Part shown: one piece after another, positions 20,617-32,090 of the stretch
Layout of the letters: every line of letters starts with the position of its first letter
Numbering within the stretch: the first letter of the stretch is position 1
NCBI GenBank assembly: GCA_006386115.1
Contig: VFIW01000078.1
Span: 1-64,000, forward strand
From: Globisporangium splendens
Lineage: Eukaryota > Oomycota > Peronosporomycetes > Pythiales > Pythiaceae
Direction: 5' to 3'
Length of the DNA stretch: 64,000 bases
Notes under the pieces: model-generated
Seen by the model: only the letters and a program-made list of their open reading frames with translations
Databases searched by the model: none
Told to the model about the DNA's origin: nothing
Program-made: the position numbers and the translations under genes

Positions 20617-23339
20617 ATGGATCCGCACTCGGTGAACCCGCTGTCGATGCAGCCCATGTCGATGCCCATGGGGATGCAGCAGGCCATGTCGATGCCCATG
20701 GCCATGACCAACGCGTCCGTGCCGCCCGCGGGGCCCGGCGGCATCCCTGCCGGCGGTCCCAACGGCGTCCAAATGGGCATGGGCATGAACCCCATGGCAG
20801 GCGTCAACCCCGCGCAGTACGGCGTGCCGCCGCCGCAGCAGCAGCAACAGCAGCAGATGATGATGAACATGAACGCCATGAACGCCATGAACCCGCAGAT
20901 GGCTGGCATGAACCCGCAGATGGGCATGAAGATGAACGCCATGAACCCGAACGCGATGAACCCAAATGGCATGAACCCGAACGCGATGAACCCGAACGCG
21001 ATGAACCCGAACGCCATGAACCCGAACGCCATGAACCCGAACATGCCCATTCAAATGGTCAGCGGACAGGTCGTCGGCGCTGACTGGCGCATCCAGCTCA
21101 CGAGGGAACACCGCGCCAACCTCATCGCCAAGATGTGCGTACGATAACATGGCGCATGAACGTGTATTTTATTGCGATACTAATGCTTGCATCGTGTGTG
21201 CTGTTTGTATTTGTATTTAAATATGGCAGCTATAACGAGATGGTGCGTGTGGCAAGCGATCCGCCGCCAGGGATCAAGCTCTGGATGAACGTGTCGTGGT
21301 ACGAGCTCACGCTGTACAAGGAATCGCGTACCCAGGAGGACTACATCACGAAGATTTTCAACCGTTTGAAATCGCTGCGCGCGCAACCCACGGATATGAA
21401 CGCTGCGATGGCCGCGCAGACGCTACCGAACAACGGCATGCTGTCTCGTCTCGATTTTTCGTACTACAGCAACGCAAACATCGGTGCGCGTGCAGTGCCG
21501 CCGCAAGGGATGGCTGGCGCTCAGGGTCAACCAGCTGGATACCCAGGCCACCCGCAGTTCGCTGGCAGTGTGCATCCTGGTGGCCCAGGCGCGTCTCAAC
21601 CGCAAATCAAGCAACAGTCGATGGCAGGGGGTGCTCAGCCGAATGCTGGCATGCCGAACCCTGCCGCTGCGTCTCAAGGTGTTCCATCGAAGGATGGGTC
21701 GACGCCACGTAGCGCCGGCTTGGCGCCGAATGGACCGATCAAGACCGAGGCTGCACTGGGAAATACTGCTGATAGTGCGGCCGAGTACTGGCGTCAGCAC
21801 GCGGCATTGAAGGCAAAGTACCATGACGATGTTGATAAAGTGCACAGTGCGTTCAAGAAATACGTCGACCATATGAAGGATCACAACGAAACGGACCAGA
21901 AGAAAAAGTTGCGGTACTTGTTGAGCTATGTCCAGCTTTGTGCGAGCGTGTTGAGCGAAGACAAGTCGACAAACCAGCCACGGAAGTTGGAGGAACTGGA
22001 CAAGGTGTACAAGTACATTGTGAAAATCGTCAACCCGTACTTGAAGAAATTGCGTACGGAGACGGACAAGCGCAGTTTCACACCAGGCGGAGGCAATGGT
22101 GCTGGTCCAACGGCTGCAGGTGGACCTGCACCAAGTGGTTCCCCGCCTCCTACTGGGCAGACCGGCAGCAACGCTGCGGGTCCAGGAGGTATGCCACCAG
22201 CTGGGAACAATGGGATGCCGATGAATATGATGGATCCAAATATGCAAATGCGTCAACAGCAGCAGCAACAACACCAAGGTCAGGGTCAGCAACCTCAACA
22301 AGGGCAGCAGCCACAACCAAACGGCCAGCAAAACCCGGCGAACCAACCAAACCAGCAACAGCAACAAGGGCAACAGCAGCCTCAACAAGGTGCTGGTTCA
22401 GCGCAACAAACTGCTCAACAAAAGCAGCAGCAGTATCAGCAGCATCTTCAACGCCAGCACCAAATGCAACAACAACAGCGGTTACAGCTACAACGCCAGC
22501 AGCAAATCCAAATGCAGCAGCGCCAGCAACAACAACAGCAAATGATCCAGCAACAGCAGCTCCAGAACCAGCAAAAGAACCAGGGACAGCAGCCAAATCA
22601 GGGCGGCCAACAACAGCCAAATCAAATGAAGCAGCAGCCACCTAGTGGTCAACCTGCTCAGGGACAACAGAGTCAGCAAGGACGTCAACAGCAGGAACAG
22701 AACCAACTAAACAATCAGCCACATCAGCAGCAACAGCAGCGAGGTCAGCAAGCTCAAAGCCAGCAGGGTCAAGGTGCAAATCAGTCTTCTGGCCAGCAGC
22801 AACAGGCTACCCAGGCGCAGCAGCAAGCCCAGCAGCAGCAGCAGCAAATGCGTCAACAGCAGGCTCAGCAGCAACAGGCTCAGCAGCAGCATGCTGCGCA
22901 GCAGCAGCAGCAGGCTCAGCAACAACAACAACAAGCTCAACAACAACAGAAAAACCAGGGGAGCCAACCACATCAACAACATGGTCGAGACGCGTCTCGG
23001 GAGAGTCCATCGCTGTCGTCTGGTCTCGGCTTGAGTTTGGATGACACTGGTTTGTACGGGGGTATGGACAGCTCGCTGCTGCAGATGCCGTCGAATCTTG
23101 GTGGATCCGGTTCGTCGTCGAGTTACTCGATGGGCTTCCCGAACGATCTGTCTCCGACGGGCTTTGGAGACTTGGGGATGCTCGACATTGACGGCACGGG
23201 TCTGTCTAGTTTATCCTATGAAGGTCAGGAGACGCCGAGCTCGGGGTCTCATGGCAACAATGGCGGAGGTCGCAATGACGGTAATGGCGACGACAGTGGC
23301 GACAATGCCGACCTGATGACGTTTGTGGAAGCATTATAA
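20617..23339 (+). CDS. MED15: Mediator complex subunit 15-like (KIX domain, Gln-rich)
   Basis: Two exons, 20617-21134 and 21230-23339, separated by a 95-bp GT-AG intron, encode 875 residues. The intron splits the KIX domain: exon 1 ends ADWRIQLTREHRANLIAK and exon 2 continues YNEMVRVASDPP...YKESRTQEDYITKIFNRLKSLR (about residues 154-225). This is the MED15/ARC105 N-terminal activator-binding fold. Before it lies a Met/Asn/Pro-rich leader of tandem MNPNA units. After it are a helical segment (AAEYWRQHAALKAKYHDDVDK to VNPYLKKLR), a very long Gln-rich tract (about 22240-22970), and an acidic Ser/Gly-rich tail. Role: links gene-specific activators to RNA polymerase II in the nucleus. A different KIX coactivator is possible but lacks support. 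Confidence 0.75.
20872..21047 (+). repeat. Tandem repeats encoding MNPNA units
   Basis: Within MED15 exon 1, 12-24 bp units encode Asn-Ala-Met and Met-Asn-Pro-Gln motifs. These are followed by seven near-identical 15-bp units (atgaacccgaacgcg/c) encoding MNPNA/MNPNG from about 20941 to 21047. In-frame length variation between strains is expected. Confidence 0.8.
21135..21229 (+). other. Intron splitting the KIX domain of MED15
   Basis: Donor GTGCGT and acceptor ATATGGCAG join AT to C, giving Ile in LIAKIYNEM. This restores the KIX helix that neither exon alone encodes. Confidence 0.8.
22240..22970 (+). repeat. CAG/CAA-rich polyglutamine tract
   Basis: About 240 codons of mixed CAG/CAA glutamine interspersed with Ala, Asn, Met, Gly and Arg in MED15 exon 2. 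The codon mix makes it less prone to slippage than pure CAG. Antisense Leu/Val/Ala-rich ORFs across it are artefacts. Confidence 0.85.
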
Positions 23340-25169
23340 GCCACGAAGGCGCCAAGGACAAAGGGAAAGGAGTGGATGGGAGGCAAGGCATCCACGGCGA
23401 AGAGTGTGAAAGTAGTAGGTAGGTAGTCGTGCACCAGTTCGATACGCTCTGCGATCTTGTTTTTTTTACTTTCTTTTTTGAGTGCTGTGTTGATGAAAAA
23501 AGAAAACAGAACATTGACAAAAAGGGACAAGTTGTTGGTTTCTTGTTTGCTGCAACTTTTTTTCTTTTTGTCAACTCGACATGTTTGCAGCACGCAAATG
23601 TGCAGCAAATCAACAATACTTGCTTGTTTGGCAGCCGTTACAGTATTGCGTTTGCTGCTGTATCACAAACGTAACTCCCTGTCAATGTGCATGCCGTTGT
23701 TGCGCTGATATGCTCCTTGCTGATGTGCATGCGCGCAAGAAGTCCAGTGCAAAGAGCCCTCTGTCGTTGTTCCCAGCAGCAGCTGAGAACGCTTTTGCAT
23801 GTTCGCCGCACCCATGAAGAAAAGTCGAGCCTCCCCGAGTCTTATCCTATGCGCATGGCTCAATGTGCAGCACATAAGATTCAGCACACACACACACAGT
23901 GCCGTCCATATCGAAGAAAATAAAAAGCAAATATCACACACACACACACACACACGCACATTGAAGATCCTTGTGGATTCAGTCAGGCTCCTCGAACGTC
24001 ACATGGATGACCGCGCAAACGAAAGGCAGTGACTGACTGGATATATCAAATTAGCGAATCGCGCCACATTGTCGTTGTTAGTCAAGTCGTGAGGATGGGG
24101 GATGATGAAGTTTTTACAGCGACGATGGCACAAGAACCGCAAAGGATGCCGGATATGCTTTTACAAAAATAAACATACGTAAAAGCGCACAGGAGACCTT
24201 TGCCATAGTGCGCACACTTCACGTCGCTGAGGAGCATAGCGTTGTGGAGAGCATCAGTTAAGCAGTCACAATGAAGCCCTGTCTGCTTTTGCCAACTGAC
24301 TCAAAAGCACAAAGTTAAAGGGGCAACGGATAAACATCCAGTTCCCTTCTTCAGGACTTCAGGATGATGACCACTTCGAAAAACAAAGCTGACATTCAGC
24401 AAATTGCAAATTTAGCCAATCACCTCGAGTCACCAGCGTCCTGAATTCCCCCAATCGTTTATGCAAAGCGTCTACTCTCGTAATTTGCGGAAACCATCGA
24501 GAGAGGGGGAAGCAAACAGCAGCTGCTGCTTGCTTTCTTGTTTCAGGCAGAAGAAACAGCAGCGAAACTCCAGCAAGGAACCGCACACAGCAGCGAACGG
24601 CAGAGAGAGCGCGTGCGTGCGGAACCCTTGAAATCGCTGGACTTCCGCAAACGAGCACTGCGCGCACTTACAGTACGGTCCGAACGTCGGAAGGAAACCT
24701 GCAGACAAGCAGCCAAGCGCAAAGCGCAGCCCGTGCGTGCATTTTCCTTCTATTTCTGACGTGCTTGCGGCGTGAACCACGCAAAAACAAGGAAAAAGCG
24801 ACAACTGCAAGCGTAACCTCCCCTTGCCGTCGGTAAGCTCGCTGCACGTGTTTTCCCAACAGCGCGTCCATTGGCGTCTTGCTGCATTAGTTGCCGCGCG
24901 TTTGCCAATTGCCGAGTGTGAAAGCAAGCAATTTGCATTGTGTGTGCGTGCAAGAGTCTGCAAGTCTGCAAGTGTCGACAAGCATCCGCAGCTTGTCTGT
25001 TTGTTTTTTGTGTGGCCGTGCTGTCGTTGCCTTGTGGTTTGTCCCACGCAAGTCCAGTGCGGTCGTCGTCAACCACCAGCCGCCTGGAACAAGGTGTCAA
25101 CCACAAGCGATTGACGACAAGTCGACAAGCAACTTTTGCTTGTAGAGCGGCTTACATACCAATTGGGGT
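23340..25169. other. Intergenic, 1.83 kb, with CA microsatellites
   Basis: Separates the MED15 stop from the START-FYVE ATG. It holds T-rich runs and two (CA)n tracts at about 23886-23899 and 23935-23956. Several short ORFs on both strands, including a Cys/Leu-rich 191-codon frame at 24472-25047, lack recognisable domains and are not called. The 3' part (after about 24800) is probably FYVE-gene promoter and leader. Confidence 0.5.
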
Positions 25170-27248
25170 ATGGTGCGTCCGCGCGGCAAGTCGAACCCGA
25201 TGAACCTGCTCAAGACCAGCAGCGCGAACGCGCCCGTGAACGTGCTCAACTTGCAGCTGCCGCCGCTGCCACCGCTCGCCAAGGCCGTGGACGAGGACCT
25301 CGAGTCGCAGGCGCGCGCGTCGCTCTCGCTCTTTGGCTTCGGCGCGCGCGACGCCGTCACCTGGAGCGTCGTCGCGTCTTCCTCGTCGTCGTCCGAGTCG
25401 AATGCAAGCGCCAATACAAATATCAACATGTCGCCGGGTATGTCGACAACTGCAAGCGGCGCGACAAATAACAGCGGCGGCGTTATGCTTATGGAGAGGG
25501 TGTGCCCCATCGGCACCAACACGTTTCTCTGGAACACGATGAACCTCGGCGAGTCGAACGCCGGTATCGACCCGAGCGCTCTGGACGGCGGCCTTAATAG
25601 CAACGGGAATGGCGGCATGAATCCAGGCGAAGACGCGTCGGGGGACCCCGAGTGGGACCCGCTGGGCTACGGCCACATCTTCGCGTCCAAGATCCTGCAG
25701 CAGTACCTCGTAAAGTGCGTCGCGGTGTTTCCAGCGTCCGTGGAGGAGGTGATTGACCTGATTATCCGATCCGATCGCGACGACATGGAGACGACGATGC
25801 ACCACCTCGTGGGCATCAAGTCGAACGCGTCGGGCGTCATCTACAGACGCCGCAAGAGCCACAAGAAGCGGTCACAGCCGACGCAGCGTGCAATTAATAG
25901 CACCAGACGCCAAAACTCCACACAGTCATCAACAACAGCAGCAAATAGTACAAACGCCATTCGACAGCGCGCGCCGGCGCCGTCGCACTCGTCGACGATC
26001 GACTGCGACGCGAGCGATTCGTCGTCGAGCTCCGAGTCGGACGTCGAAGTCGTGTCCGTGAGCGACGCCTTGGACAGCGAGAACCAGTCGTTTAGCGAGT
26101 TGAACCGCCAGTCGTCGACGATGAGCACAAAGTCCAAGTCGAACGGCCAGTCGACGGCCGAGATGAGCTCCAACGGAAGCCGCTCGATCGCCCATAGCTA
26201 CGTGTCCATGTCGTCCATGTCGTCCGTAACCAGCGCATCCACAACCACGTCCTCTTATATGGACGAGTACCACGCGTCGCTCATGCACGGCGGCGGGATC
26301 CACCAGGGCAACCTCAGCCTCAAGTGGGTTGTAGGCGAGAAAACGGGCCGCATGTTCACGCAGCGCGCCAACTACTGCCTGTTGGACTACGAGTGCATCC
26401 TCGTGAACGACTGGGAGGAAGGCGCCGACGGCCGCCCGATGTACGTGCGCGCGCTGCAGTCGTGTTACTTGGCGCAATGCCAGCCGTGGATCGACGAACT
26501 GGGCGTGCGGCCCGCGGACCTGCAGCCGACGGGCATCATGGTGCGCGAGTCCAAGCACCGTCCGGGCTTTGTGGAAGTGCAGTTTGTCGCGTCGATTCTG
26601 GAGAAAATGCAGCTGCCGATGACGTCGCGACGCACAAAGTTGCGCGCGTTGTGTGTCAAGATCGCGAAGCTCGAGGAAGTGATCACGAGCCGCCGACTGT
26701 CGCAGTCGCTGCTGACACACCAACCGAACTGGGTGAACAACCGCGAGCGGATCGGGTGCAACTGCTGCGACGCGGTGTTCAGCCTCACGCGGCGGCGCCA
26801 CCACTGCCGCCTGTGCGGCGAAGTCTGCTGCTCGGACTGCTGTCCGAAGAAGGACGTGGCGCTGCCTGAGGTCGGCACCACGAGCGTGCGCGTCTGTACG
26901 CAGTGCGTGCAGAAGCGGCGCTACAGCGGCGAGTCGATCGAGTCGTCTTCAGTGTCGTCCATGTCGCTGCTCGTGCCCAATGTGCTCTCGCCGACGGGTT
27001 CAAAGGCGTCAAGCTCAGCATCCGCGTCGCCGTACGTGGGCTCGTCGCCGCCCATGCAGCACACGCTGCAGCACTACTCGGTCGCGCTGCAGCCGTCGCT
27101 CTCGTCGTCGTCGTCGCCGCCGCTGGAACACTATTTATCGTCGTCCGGAGGCGCCACCACGAGCTTTGGCTTGAGCTACGAGCGCAAGCCGTCGCTCGCG
27201 TCGTCCATGTTCCAGAAGTTCAAGAGCAGCAGCCTCGGCGCGTCGTAG
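25170..27248 (+). CDS. START-like/FYVE zinc-finger protein
   Basis: A 692-residue intronless protein of the expanded oomycete START-FYVE type. A START-like lipid-binding region (about 155-500) is interrupted by a long Ser/Thr-rich insert: WDPLGYGHIFASKILQQYL before it, WVVGEKTGRMFTQRANYCLL and YVRALQSC after it. The FYVE finger at about 510-590 has RRRHHCRLCGEVCCSDCC and the RVCTQC end motif. FYVE domains bind phosphatidylinositol 3-phosphate on endosomes, so a membrane-trafficking role is likely. The N-terminal WxxD motif reads WVNN, so the acidic residue is missing. A Ser-rich tail follows. The ATG at 25170 is the first in frame and fits the domain layout. Confidence 0.85.
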   Translation: MVRPRGKSNPMNLLKTSSANAPVNVLNLQLPPLPPLAKAVDEDLESQARASLSLFGFGARDAVTWSVVASSSSSSESNASANTNINMSPGMSTTASGATNNSGGVMLMERVCPIGTNTFLWNTMNLGESNAGIDPSALDGGLNSNGNGGMNPGEDASGDPEWDPLGYGHIFASKILQQYLVKCVAVFPASVEEVIDLIIRSDRDDMETTMHHLVGIKSNASGVIYRRRKSHKKRSQPTQRAINSTRRQNSTQSSTTAANSTNAIRQRAPAPSHSSTIDCDASDSSSSSESDVEVVSVSDALDSENQSFSELNRQSSTMSTKSKSNGQSTAEMSSNGSRSIAHSYVSMSSMSSVTSASTTTSSYMDEYHASLMHGGGIHQGNLSLKWVVGEKTGRMFTQRANYCLLDYECILVNDWEEGADGRPMYVRALQSCYLAQCQPWIDELGVRPADLQPTGIMVRESKHRPGFVEVQFVASILEKMQLPMTSRRTKLRALCVKIAKLEEVITSRRLSQSLLTHQPNWVNNRERIGCNCCDAVFSLTRRRHHCRLCGEVCCSDCCPKKDVALPEVGTTSVRVCTQCVQKRRYSGESIESSSVSSMSLLVPNVLSPTGSKASSSASASPYVGSSPPMQHTLQHYSVALQPSLSSSSSPPLEHYLSSSGGATTSFGLSYERKPSLASSMFQKFKSSSLGAS

Positions 27249-27482
27249 AGCAGCAAACGAAGATAGATAGGCCACAAGAAGAAGAGAATACGTCAAGACT
27301 ATGTCGTCCACCGAAGAAAAGGTATCCCAACAGTTTGTAAAGCGAAAAGTGATCGTGCGTCATAATATAGCGTCCATTCAAAAAGCCCCCAAATGCCCAT
27401 GCATCTCTTGTTTATTTCGTTTTATTGTGCCGTTGTTGTTTTCTGTCTAACCCACATGCAATCCCTTTTCCATTTAGCTTCG

Positions 27483-28765
27483 TCACTTTCGGCCAAACAC
27501 TTGGCGGAAGCCCTCCTTCTGCTTCTCCGTGAGCTTCTCCGGGAAGTCGACGTGGAACTTGACGTGCAGCGCACCCTTCTCCGACGGGAAGTGCATCTTC
27601 GGCATGCCCTCGCGCACCAGCGTCGTCACGAACCGCGGCGGCGTGACCTCCGAGCGCGCGATCTCCACCTGGCGGCCGTCCAAGTGCGTCACGAGCTTGC
27701 GGAAGCCCACGAGCGACTCCTTGAGCGTGATGGTCAAGTCCATCCAGAGATCGTCACCGTCGCGCGTGAACACAGGATGCGGGATCGTCTGCACTTGGAG
27801 CCGTAGGTGGCCCGCGGTCTGACCGGGCACTTCGTCCGCGTAGTTCTCAAACTCGATTTCAGAGCCGTCAGCCGTGCCTTTCTCCAGATCCACGTCGAAG
27901 TTCAGGTCCGTCATCTCGACCTTGCGGCCGCCGCACACGGGACACGTGCTGCTCGCGACCTTGCCCTTGCCGTGGCACTTCTCGCACGTCGTCTGGAACT
28001 GCTGGATGAAGCCCGGGCCGACGCGGCGAGTCGTCATCTTGACGCCGTGACCACCGCACTCGGAGCACACGTGGATGTCGTGCTCGTGCGCGGCGCCGTG
28101 GCCGTGGCAATGGTGGCAGATCGTCTCGCGGCGGATCGAAAACTGGAGCACCTTGCCGTTGTACAGATCGGCGAGCGATACGCGCAGCGGCATCACGATG
28201 TCCGGGCCGCGCGACGGCTCCTGCTCGCGCTGCTGGCGACGGCCGCCGCCCCCAAAGAACTGCGAGAAGATGTCGAACGGATCGTGGCTGCCACCACCGC
28301 CGCCGTTCGCATTCAGACCTTCTTCGCCGTAGCGATCGTACTTGGCTTTCTTCTCCTCATCCGACAGCACATCGTACGCTACCATCCACGCAGCATTATA
28401 GACGCAAGTCAGACCATGCATGCTGTCCATACCAACGCACATAGAACGTACCGCTCGCGACTTCGGCAAACTTCTTTTGCGCGTCCTCATCGCCTGGGTT
28501 CTTGTCTGGATGGTGCTGCGTCGCATTGCATCATTCCCATACAACGATATTCATAAGTGTCATGTAGCTCTTGGCGCGCAGTTGGTCAGACACAGAGCAG
28601 ACAAACCTTGAGTGAGAGCTTGCGGAAGGCGCGCTTGATCTCGGCCGTGGACGCGTCGCGCGTGACACCCAGCACCTCGTAGTAGTCGCGGCCGGCGAGC
28701 ACGCCCACGCAGAGCGCCACCAGCGCCGCCAGCAGCAGCGCCACTCGGAAGCCACGCGGCGCCAT
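27483..28765 (-). CDS. ER-type DnaJ (Hsp40) co-chaperone, Scj1/ERdj3-like
   Basis: Exons 28765-28607, 28515-28452 and 28378-27483 encode 372 residues; both introns (91 and 73 bp) are GT-AG. A hydrophobic N-terminal signal ([20 protein letters not shown]) precedes the J domain, so the protein should enter the ER lumen. The J domain includes RDYYEVLGV and HHPDKNPG (HPD), split by the introns. A Gly/Phe-rich linker follows, then four zinc-binding repeats ([32 protein letters not shown]) and the two C-terminal substrate-binding beta domains. It stimulates BiP-type Hsp70. No HDEL/KDEL tail is present; the end is FRQVFGRK. It converges on the FYVE gene with about 230 bp between. Confidence 0.88.
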
Positions 28766-29429
28766 CTTGCAGCTTTCTCGAATAAATCTTTATGCGGTTC
28801 GTGTGTGGGTTTGTTTTGTTTTGGGTCGCTTCCGTTTGTGCGAGGAGCTACTTTGGGTTCTCGCACTTTAGTGGGTGGATAGGTCGATAACGGTCTCTCG
28901 CTTAGGTTGATCTTGCTTTTCACAGGAAGAAAGCCATGATAAACTCAGTGATCGATGTCGAAATGCACAACCGTGAAGCTTGGCCACAGATGGACCCTGG
29001 ATCTACTGCTTGTGAGCAAGAAGGCGTTGCAAAACACAGCATCGCAAATCTTGCCTGTGCCACATCAGCATTGGAAACTTGTTCTCATTCGCCGATTATG
29101 CGGATCCTCCCCTTCAAAGGTCGTGAGCGTGGAGCCTAAGATTCTTTGCATCTGACAGCGGCGACACCATGCAAGTCGAAACGCATCTGCCATTGTCATC
29201 CCGTTATGTGCTGGTGGCGAAAGCAACTGCGAAACTCACTTTTTGGCGCGCACAGCAATTTGAAAAATCATAGTTCTAGTTTTCTAGGGACCGGTAATCA
29301 GAGTTAAAACCTAAAACCTCGTTCCATAAACTGTTGTTTTTAGGGACTTTCCTGATTCAACGTAATCGTAACCAGTGGTTACACTCACCCATCCATTGCC
29401 ACAGCCACAACTCGAGCGAGAAACACACG
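28766..29429. other. Divergent intergenic region, 664 bp
   Basis: Shared upstream region of the DnaJ gene and the Myb/BED-like gene. No strong Inr/FPR match was seen; CCATCCATTGCCACAG near 29388-29403 is a weak candidate for the plus-strand gene. Confidence 0.4.
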
Positions 29430-30758
29430 ATGACGGACGAGGAGCAGCGCCACAAGGAGCGCGCCAAGTGGACGCGCGCCGAGGAGGCGAGCCTCCTGGA
29501 GCTCTGGTGCTCTGTGCGCGCGAACCCCGAGTTCCACGGCGAGCGGGGGCTCAAGCGTGCCGCGTGGGCGTGGGTCGCGAACGAGATGGCAGCGCGCCAC
29601 GGCGACACGAAGGAGAAGGCGATGATCCAGTCCAAGTTCATGCGGCTCATCAAGGAGTACAAGCTCTTCCTGTGGGTGGTGAACATGCCTGGAGTCACGC
29701 ACGACGACCAGGGCCAGATCGTGATGTCCGAGAGCGCGTGGGAGCAGGTGTTCGCTGAGAAAAAGACCGTCGAATTGTCCATACTGCGGAAACTCAAGCA
29801 AGTCGGCTTCCCGCTCGCCACGCAGTGCGCGGCCGCGTGTTCCGACGACCCTTCTGCTGGTATCAAAACTGCTATTACGAATCTTGGTGCAGATCTGTCT
29901 ACACATGATGTAGTACCATCGGATGGCGCAACCACCCCCGCATCGGTGCGAATGAGCACGAGAAGCGCTGGTGCGGCCTCGTCGCCAGCGACGACACCGT
30001 TGGGGGCTCCAGTCGCCGCCTTTCGACCGCACCACGCCGATGAGTTTGGACTCCAGCCGCACTACAACAAAGACGGCATCGTGGAAAGCGCGACGTGCCG
30101 CTTTTGCCTCACGTTTGGCCGTGATGCGCGCAACGGCAAGCGGCGAATCGGGAAGCCCAAGTCGTTCCGATCTTTTCGCGTCGACAACTACCGTCAGCAC
30201 TTGAGCTCGCAGCACACTGCGAAGTGGGAAGAGTTTCGGAAATGCGAGAATCTCGCAGCGAAGAAGGCGTTTTTCGTGCGAGGCGCGACAGTAATGGCGG
30301 ACGACGCGACGTCACCAGTAGACGAGAACGACGGCGGGCTCGAGGAGGACGAAGACGACGACGAGAGCGAAGTTACGGCCACCAACGGCCATGTTGGCGC
30401 ACCCTGCTACCGCCCGATCGCTCCTGCGCCGCCGTCAGTACCACGCGCGACACAAAACAACAAACGATCACGAGACGAAGAAGACAGCGAAGAGGACAAC
30501 GAAGAACGCGCGAGTAGACGGAGGTTGAAGGAGAGGGAGCTGCATCTTCGCGAGCGCGAGTTGGCGCTGCGGCGCGAGGAGCTCGCTGAGCGCAAGCAGC
30601 AGCGGCTGGAGGACGCGCAGCAGCGGGAGAAGCAGTTCGGTATGGTGGTGGAGATGGTCGAGAAGCTCCACCGCACGCAGGCGCAGCTTCTCGGGATCAT
30701 CGCCGGCGCGCTCGGCAGTCAACCATCACTGGTGTCGCAGAACCAGCAGCAGCCGTGA
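29430..30758 (+). CDS. Myb/SANT-like and BED-like zinc-finger DNA-binding protein
   Basis: 442 residues from the ATG at 29430. The N-terminal 100 residues (KWTRAEEASLLELWCSVR to LIKEYKLFLWVV) look like a Myb/SANT-type DNA-binding domain as found in plant trihelix and transposon-derived proteins. A zinc-finger-like segment follows (CRFC ... HLSSQH, spacing C-x2-C and H-x4-H, BED-like). An acidic stretch and a C-terminal heptad-rich Arg/Glu helix (LKERELHLRERELALRREEL) suggest dimerisation. The combination is typical of proteins derived from or interacting with PIF/hAT transposons, but no transposase catalytic domain or terminal repeat is seen here. The role as transcription factor or domesticated transposon protein is inferred. 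Confidence 0.6.
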   Translation: MTDEEQRHKERAKWTRAEEASLLELWCSVRANPEFHGERGLKRAAWAWVANEMAARHGDTKEKAMIQSKFMRLIKEYKLFLWVVNMPGVTHDDQGQIVMSESAWEQVFAEKKTVELSILRKLKQVGFPLATQCAAACSDDPSAGIKTAITNLGADLSTHDVVPSDGATTPASVRMSTRSAGAASSPATTPLGAPVAAFRPHHADEFGLQPHYNKDGIVESATCRFCLTFGRDARNGKRRIGKPKSFRSFRVDNYRQHLSSQHTAKWEEFRKCENLAAKKAFFVRGATVMADDATSPVDENDGGLEEDEDDDESEVTATNGHVGAPCYRPIAPAPPSVPRATQNNKRSRDEEDSEEDNEERASRRRLKERELHLRERELALRREELAERKQQRLEDAQQREKQFGMVVEMVEKLHRTQAQLLGIIAGALGSQPSLVSQNQQQP

Positions 30759-31430
30759 GTTGCGATTATCCAATTCGAGAGGTTTTTCTTTTCTTCCAGT
30801 TTTGCGATTGTCAGTGTGCTTTGAGGTTATGCTCATCACGGGAAACGCGAAATAATGCAAGATGGGGATTAGTTCACTGTGATCCATGTCTCTTATTTGC
30901 TATTTTATCCACCGAAAGGTCCTCCAATAACAGCGTTTATTTTGACTGGTGTTCTGGTTGAAGAGAAAGCTTTGCTGCTGCCTGGAAACACGATTTTACG
31001 TGTGAACTCAAAAGCGGCGTAATCGCAGTCATTTTGGCTGCGTGTTGTTTTGGGTGAGAAGAAAATCTTGTTTCCATGCTCATCACCCTGCACATTCTCC
31101 AAGTTTCTCACAAGAGTATAAATTGACATCCAATTATACGTTGTCCGCGTAATTGCAATTAGTCGAGCTTCATTTTCGGATAAGAAGAATGGTGCATCAG
31201 TATGAAGAAGCTGACACTAGTGCACCTTTGTGGATCCACTTTTTTATTTCTGAGGAAGAAGGTGATGGGATGGCCGCATGGAGAAGAATGGACTCGTGGC
31301 TGCATGGACCGCGCCTGTCGTGCATGAAGCGAGCGCTCTAAGATCTACTGCAGTCCTCTCCACTTGCTCTTTCATCCTCCGCACGCGAGGCCCAATCTCT
31401 CCACCCCACAGCCACCGAACGCACGCCGCA
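30759..31430. other. Intergenic, 672 bp
   Basis: No convincing gene. TTTCATCCTCCGCACGCG just before the ATG at 31431 resembles the promoter of the inverted paralogue (TTCATTCTCCGCGCTCG upstream of 34162), so the duplication included the promoter. Confidence 0.45.
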
Positions 31431-32090
31431 TGAAGCCGTCGACGCAGGGGACCAAGCCATCGCCACCCGTGAAGCCAAGGAGCCGACGCAAACCCGCGGT
31501 GCCGCTGCACATGACCCAGAAGATGGTGTTGATCGTGGGCCTCGGCATGCTCTTCATGGCGTCCAGCGCCGTGTTGGTCATCATGACCGAGAAGATGCAC
31601 CACCACGTGCGCGTGTTCCGCAGCGTGCAGTCGTCGCTTCGCCTGCACTCGCAGACGGAACTGCTCCCGCTGAGCATTGGCACGCCGCCAGCGCACTTCA
31701 ACGTGGACGAGCCCGAGAAAGCCAAGCTCCGCCATCAGCTGGCGCTCAGCATCTCGCATTACGCCCAGCAGACAAGCATCCCGCGCGGCATCGTGCTGCC
31801 GCTGTTTGACGACATCGCGCACCTACTTCCCGTCGTCGAGAGGGGAGAACGAGGCGCCGTCGCTGCTGTTTTTCAACAGCGACGAGCTACTGACGCTGGA
31901 CGTGGCGAACGCCAAGATCTACCGCAGTGAGGCACTCGCCGCGGACGTGTATGGCGGCTCGCTTTCGGCTCGAAGTCTCCCTCAGCAGTGTCTGCTTGGT
32001 ATCCACGCTGTGCGACTCAGTACTGGCGAGAAGCAGGTGATCGCGCGACGGCAGCAGTTGCATGCGTCGGTTATGATGCAAGGCTACTAG
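31431..32090 (+). pseudogene. Internally deleted alpha-mannosyltransferase paralogue
   Basis: The N-terminal ~125 codons parallel the intact gene at 32642-34162: a cytoplasmic basic tail, a membrane anchor (MVLIVGLGMLFMASSAVLVI), then LALSISHYAQQTSIPRG and LPLFDDIAHL. At about 31823 the sequence jumps to the C-terminal ~90 codons of the same family in a different frame, so translation ends early at 31930. All of the catalytic middle, including the DxD motif, is missing. Breakpoint sequences share only a few bases (CAC/C), which suggests microhomology-mediated deletion. From 31744 onward the copy is almost identical to the intact gene while its start is clearly diverged, pointing to gene conversion. 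Confidence 0.8.

Noticed and set aside
22150..22982. Leu/Val/Ala-rich ORFs antisense to the MED15 Gln tract
   Set aside because: Direct complement of CAG/CAA repeats; no independent coding evidence.
24472..25047. 191-codon Cys/Leu-rich minus-strand ORF
   Set aside because: Lies in the probable promoter/leader of the FYVE gene; no domain, signal or coding-like composition.
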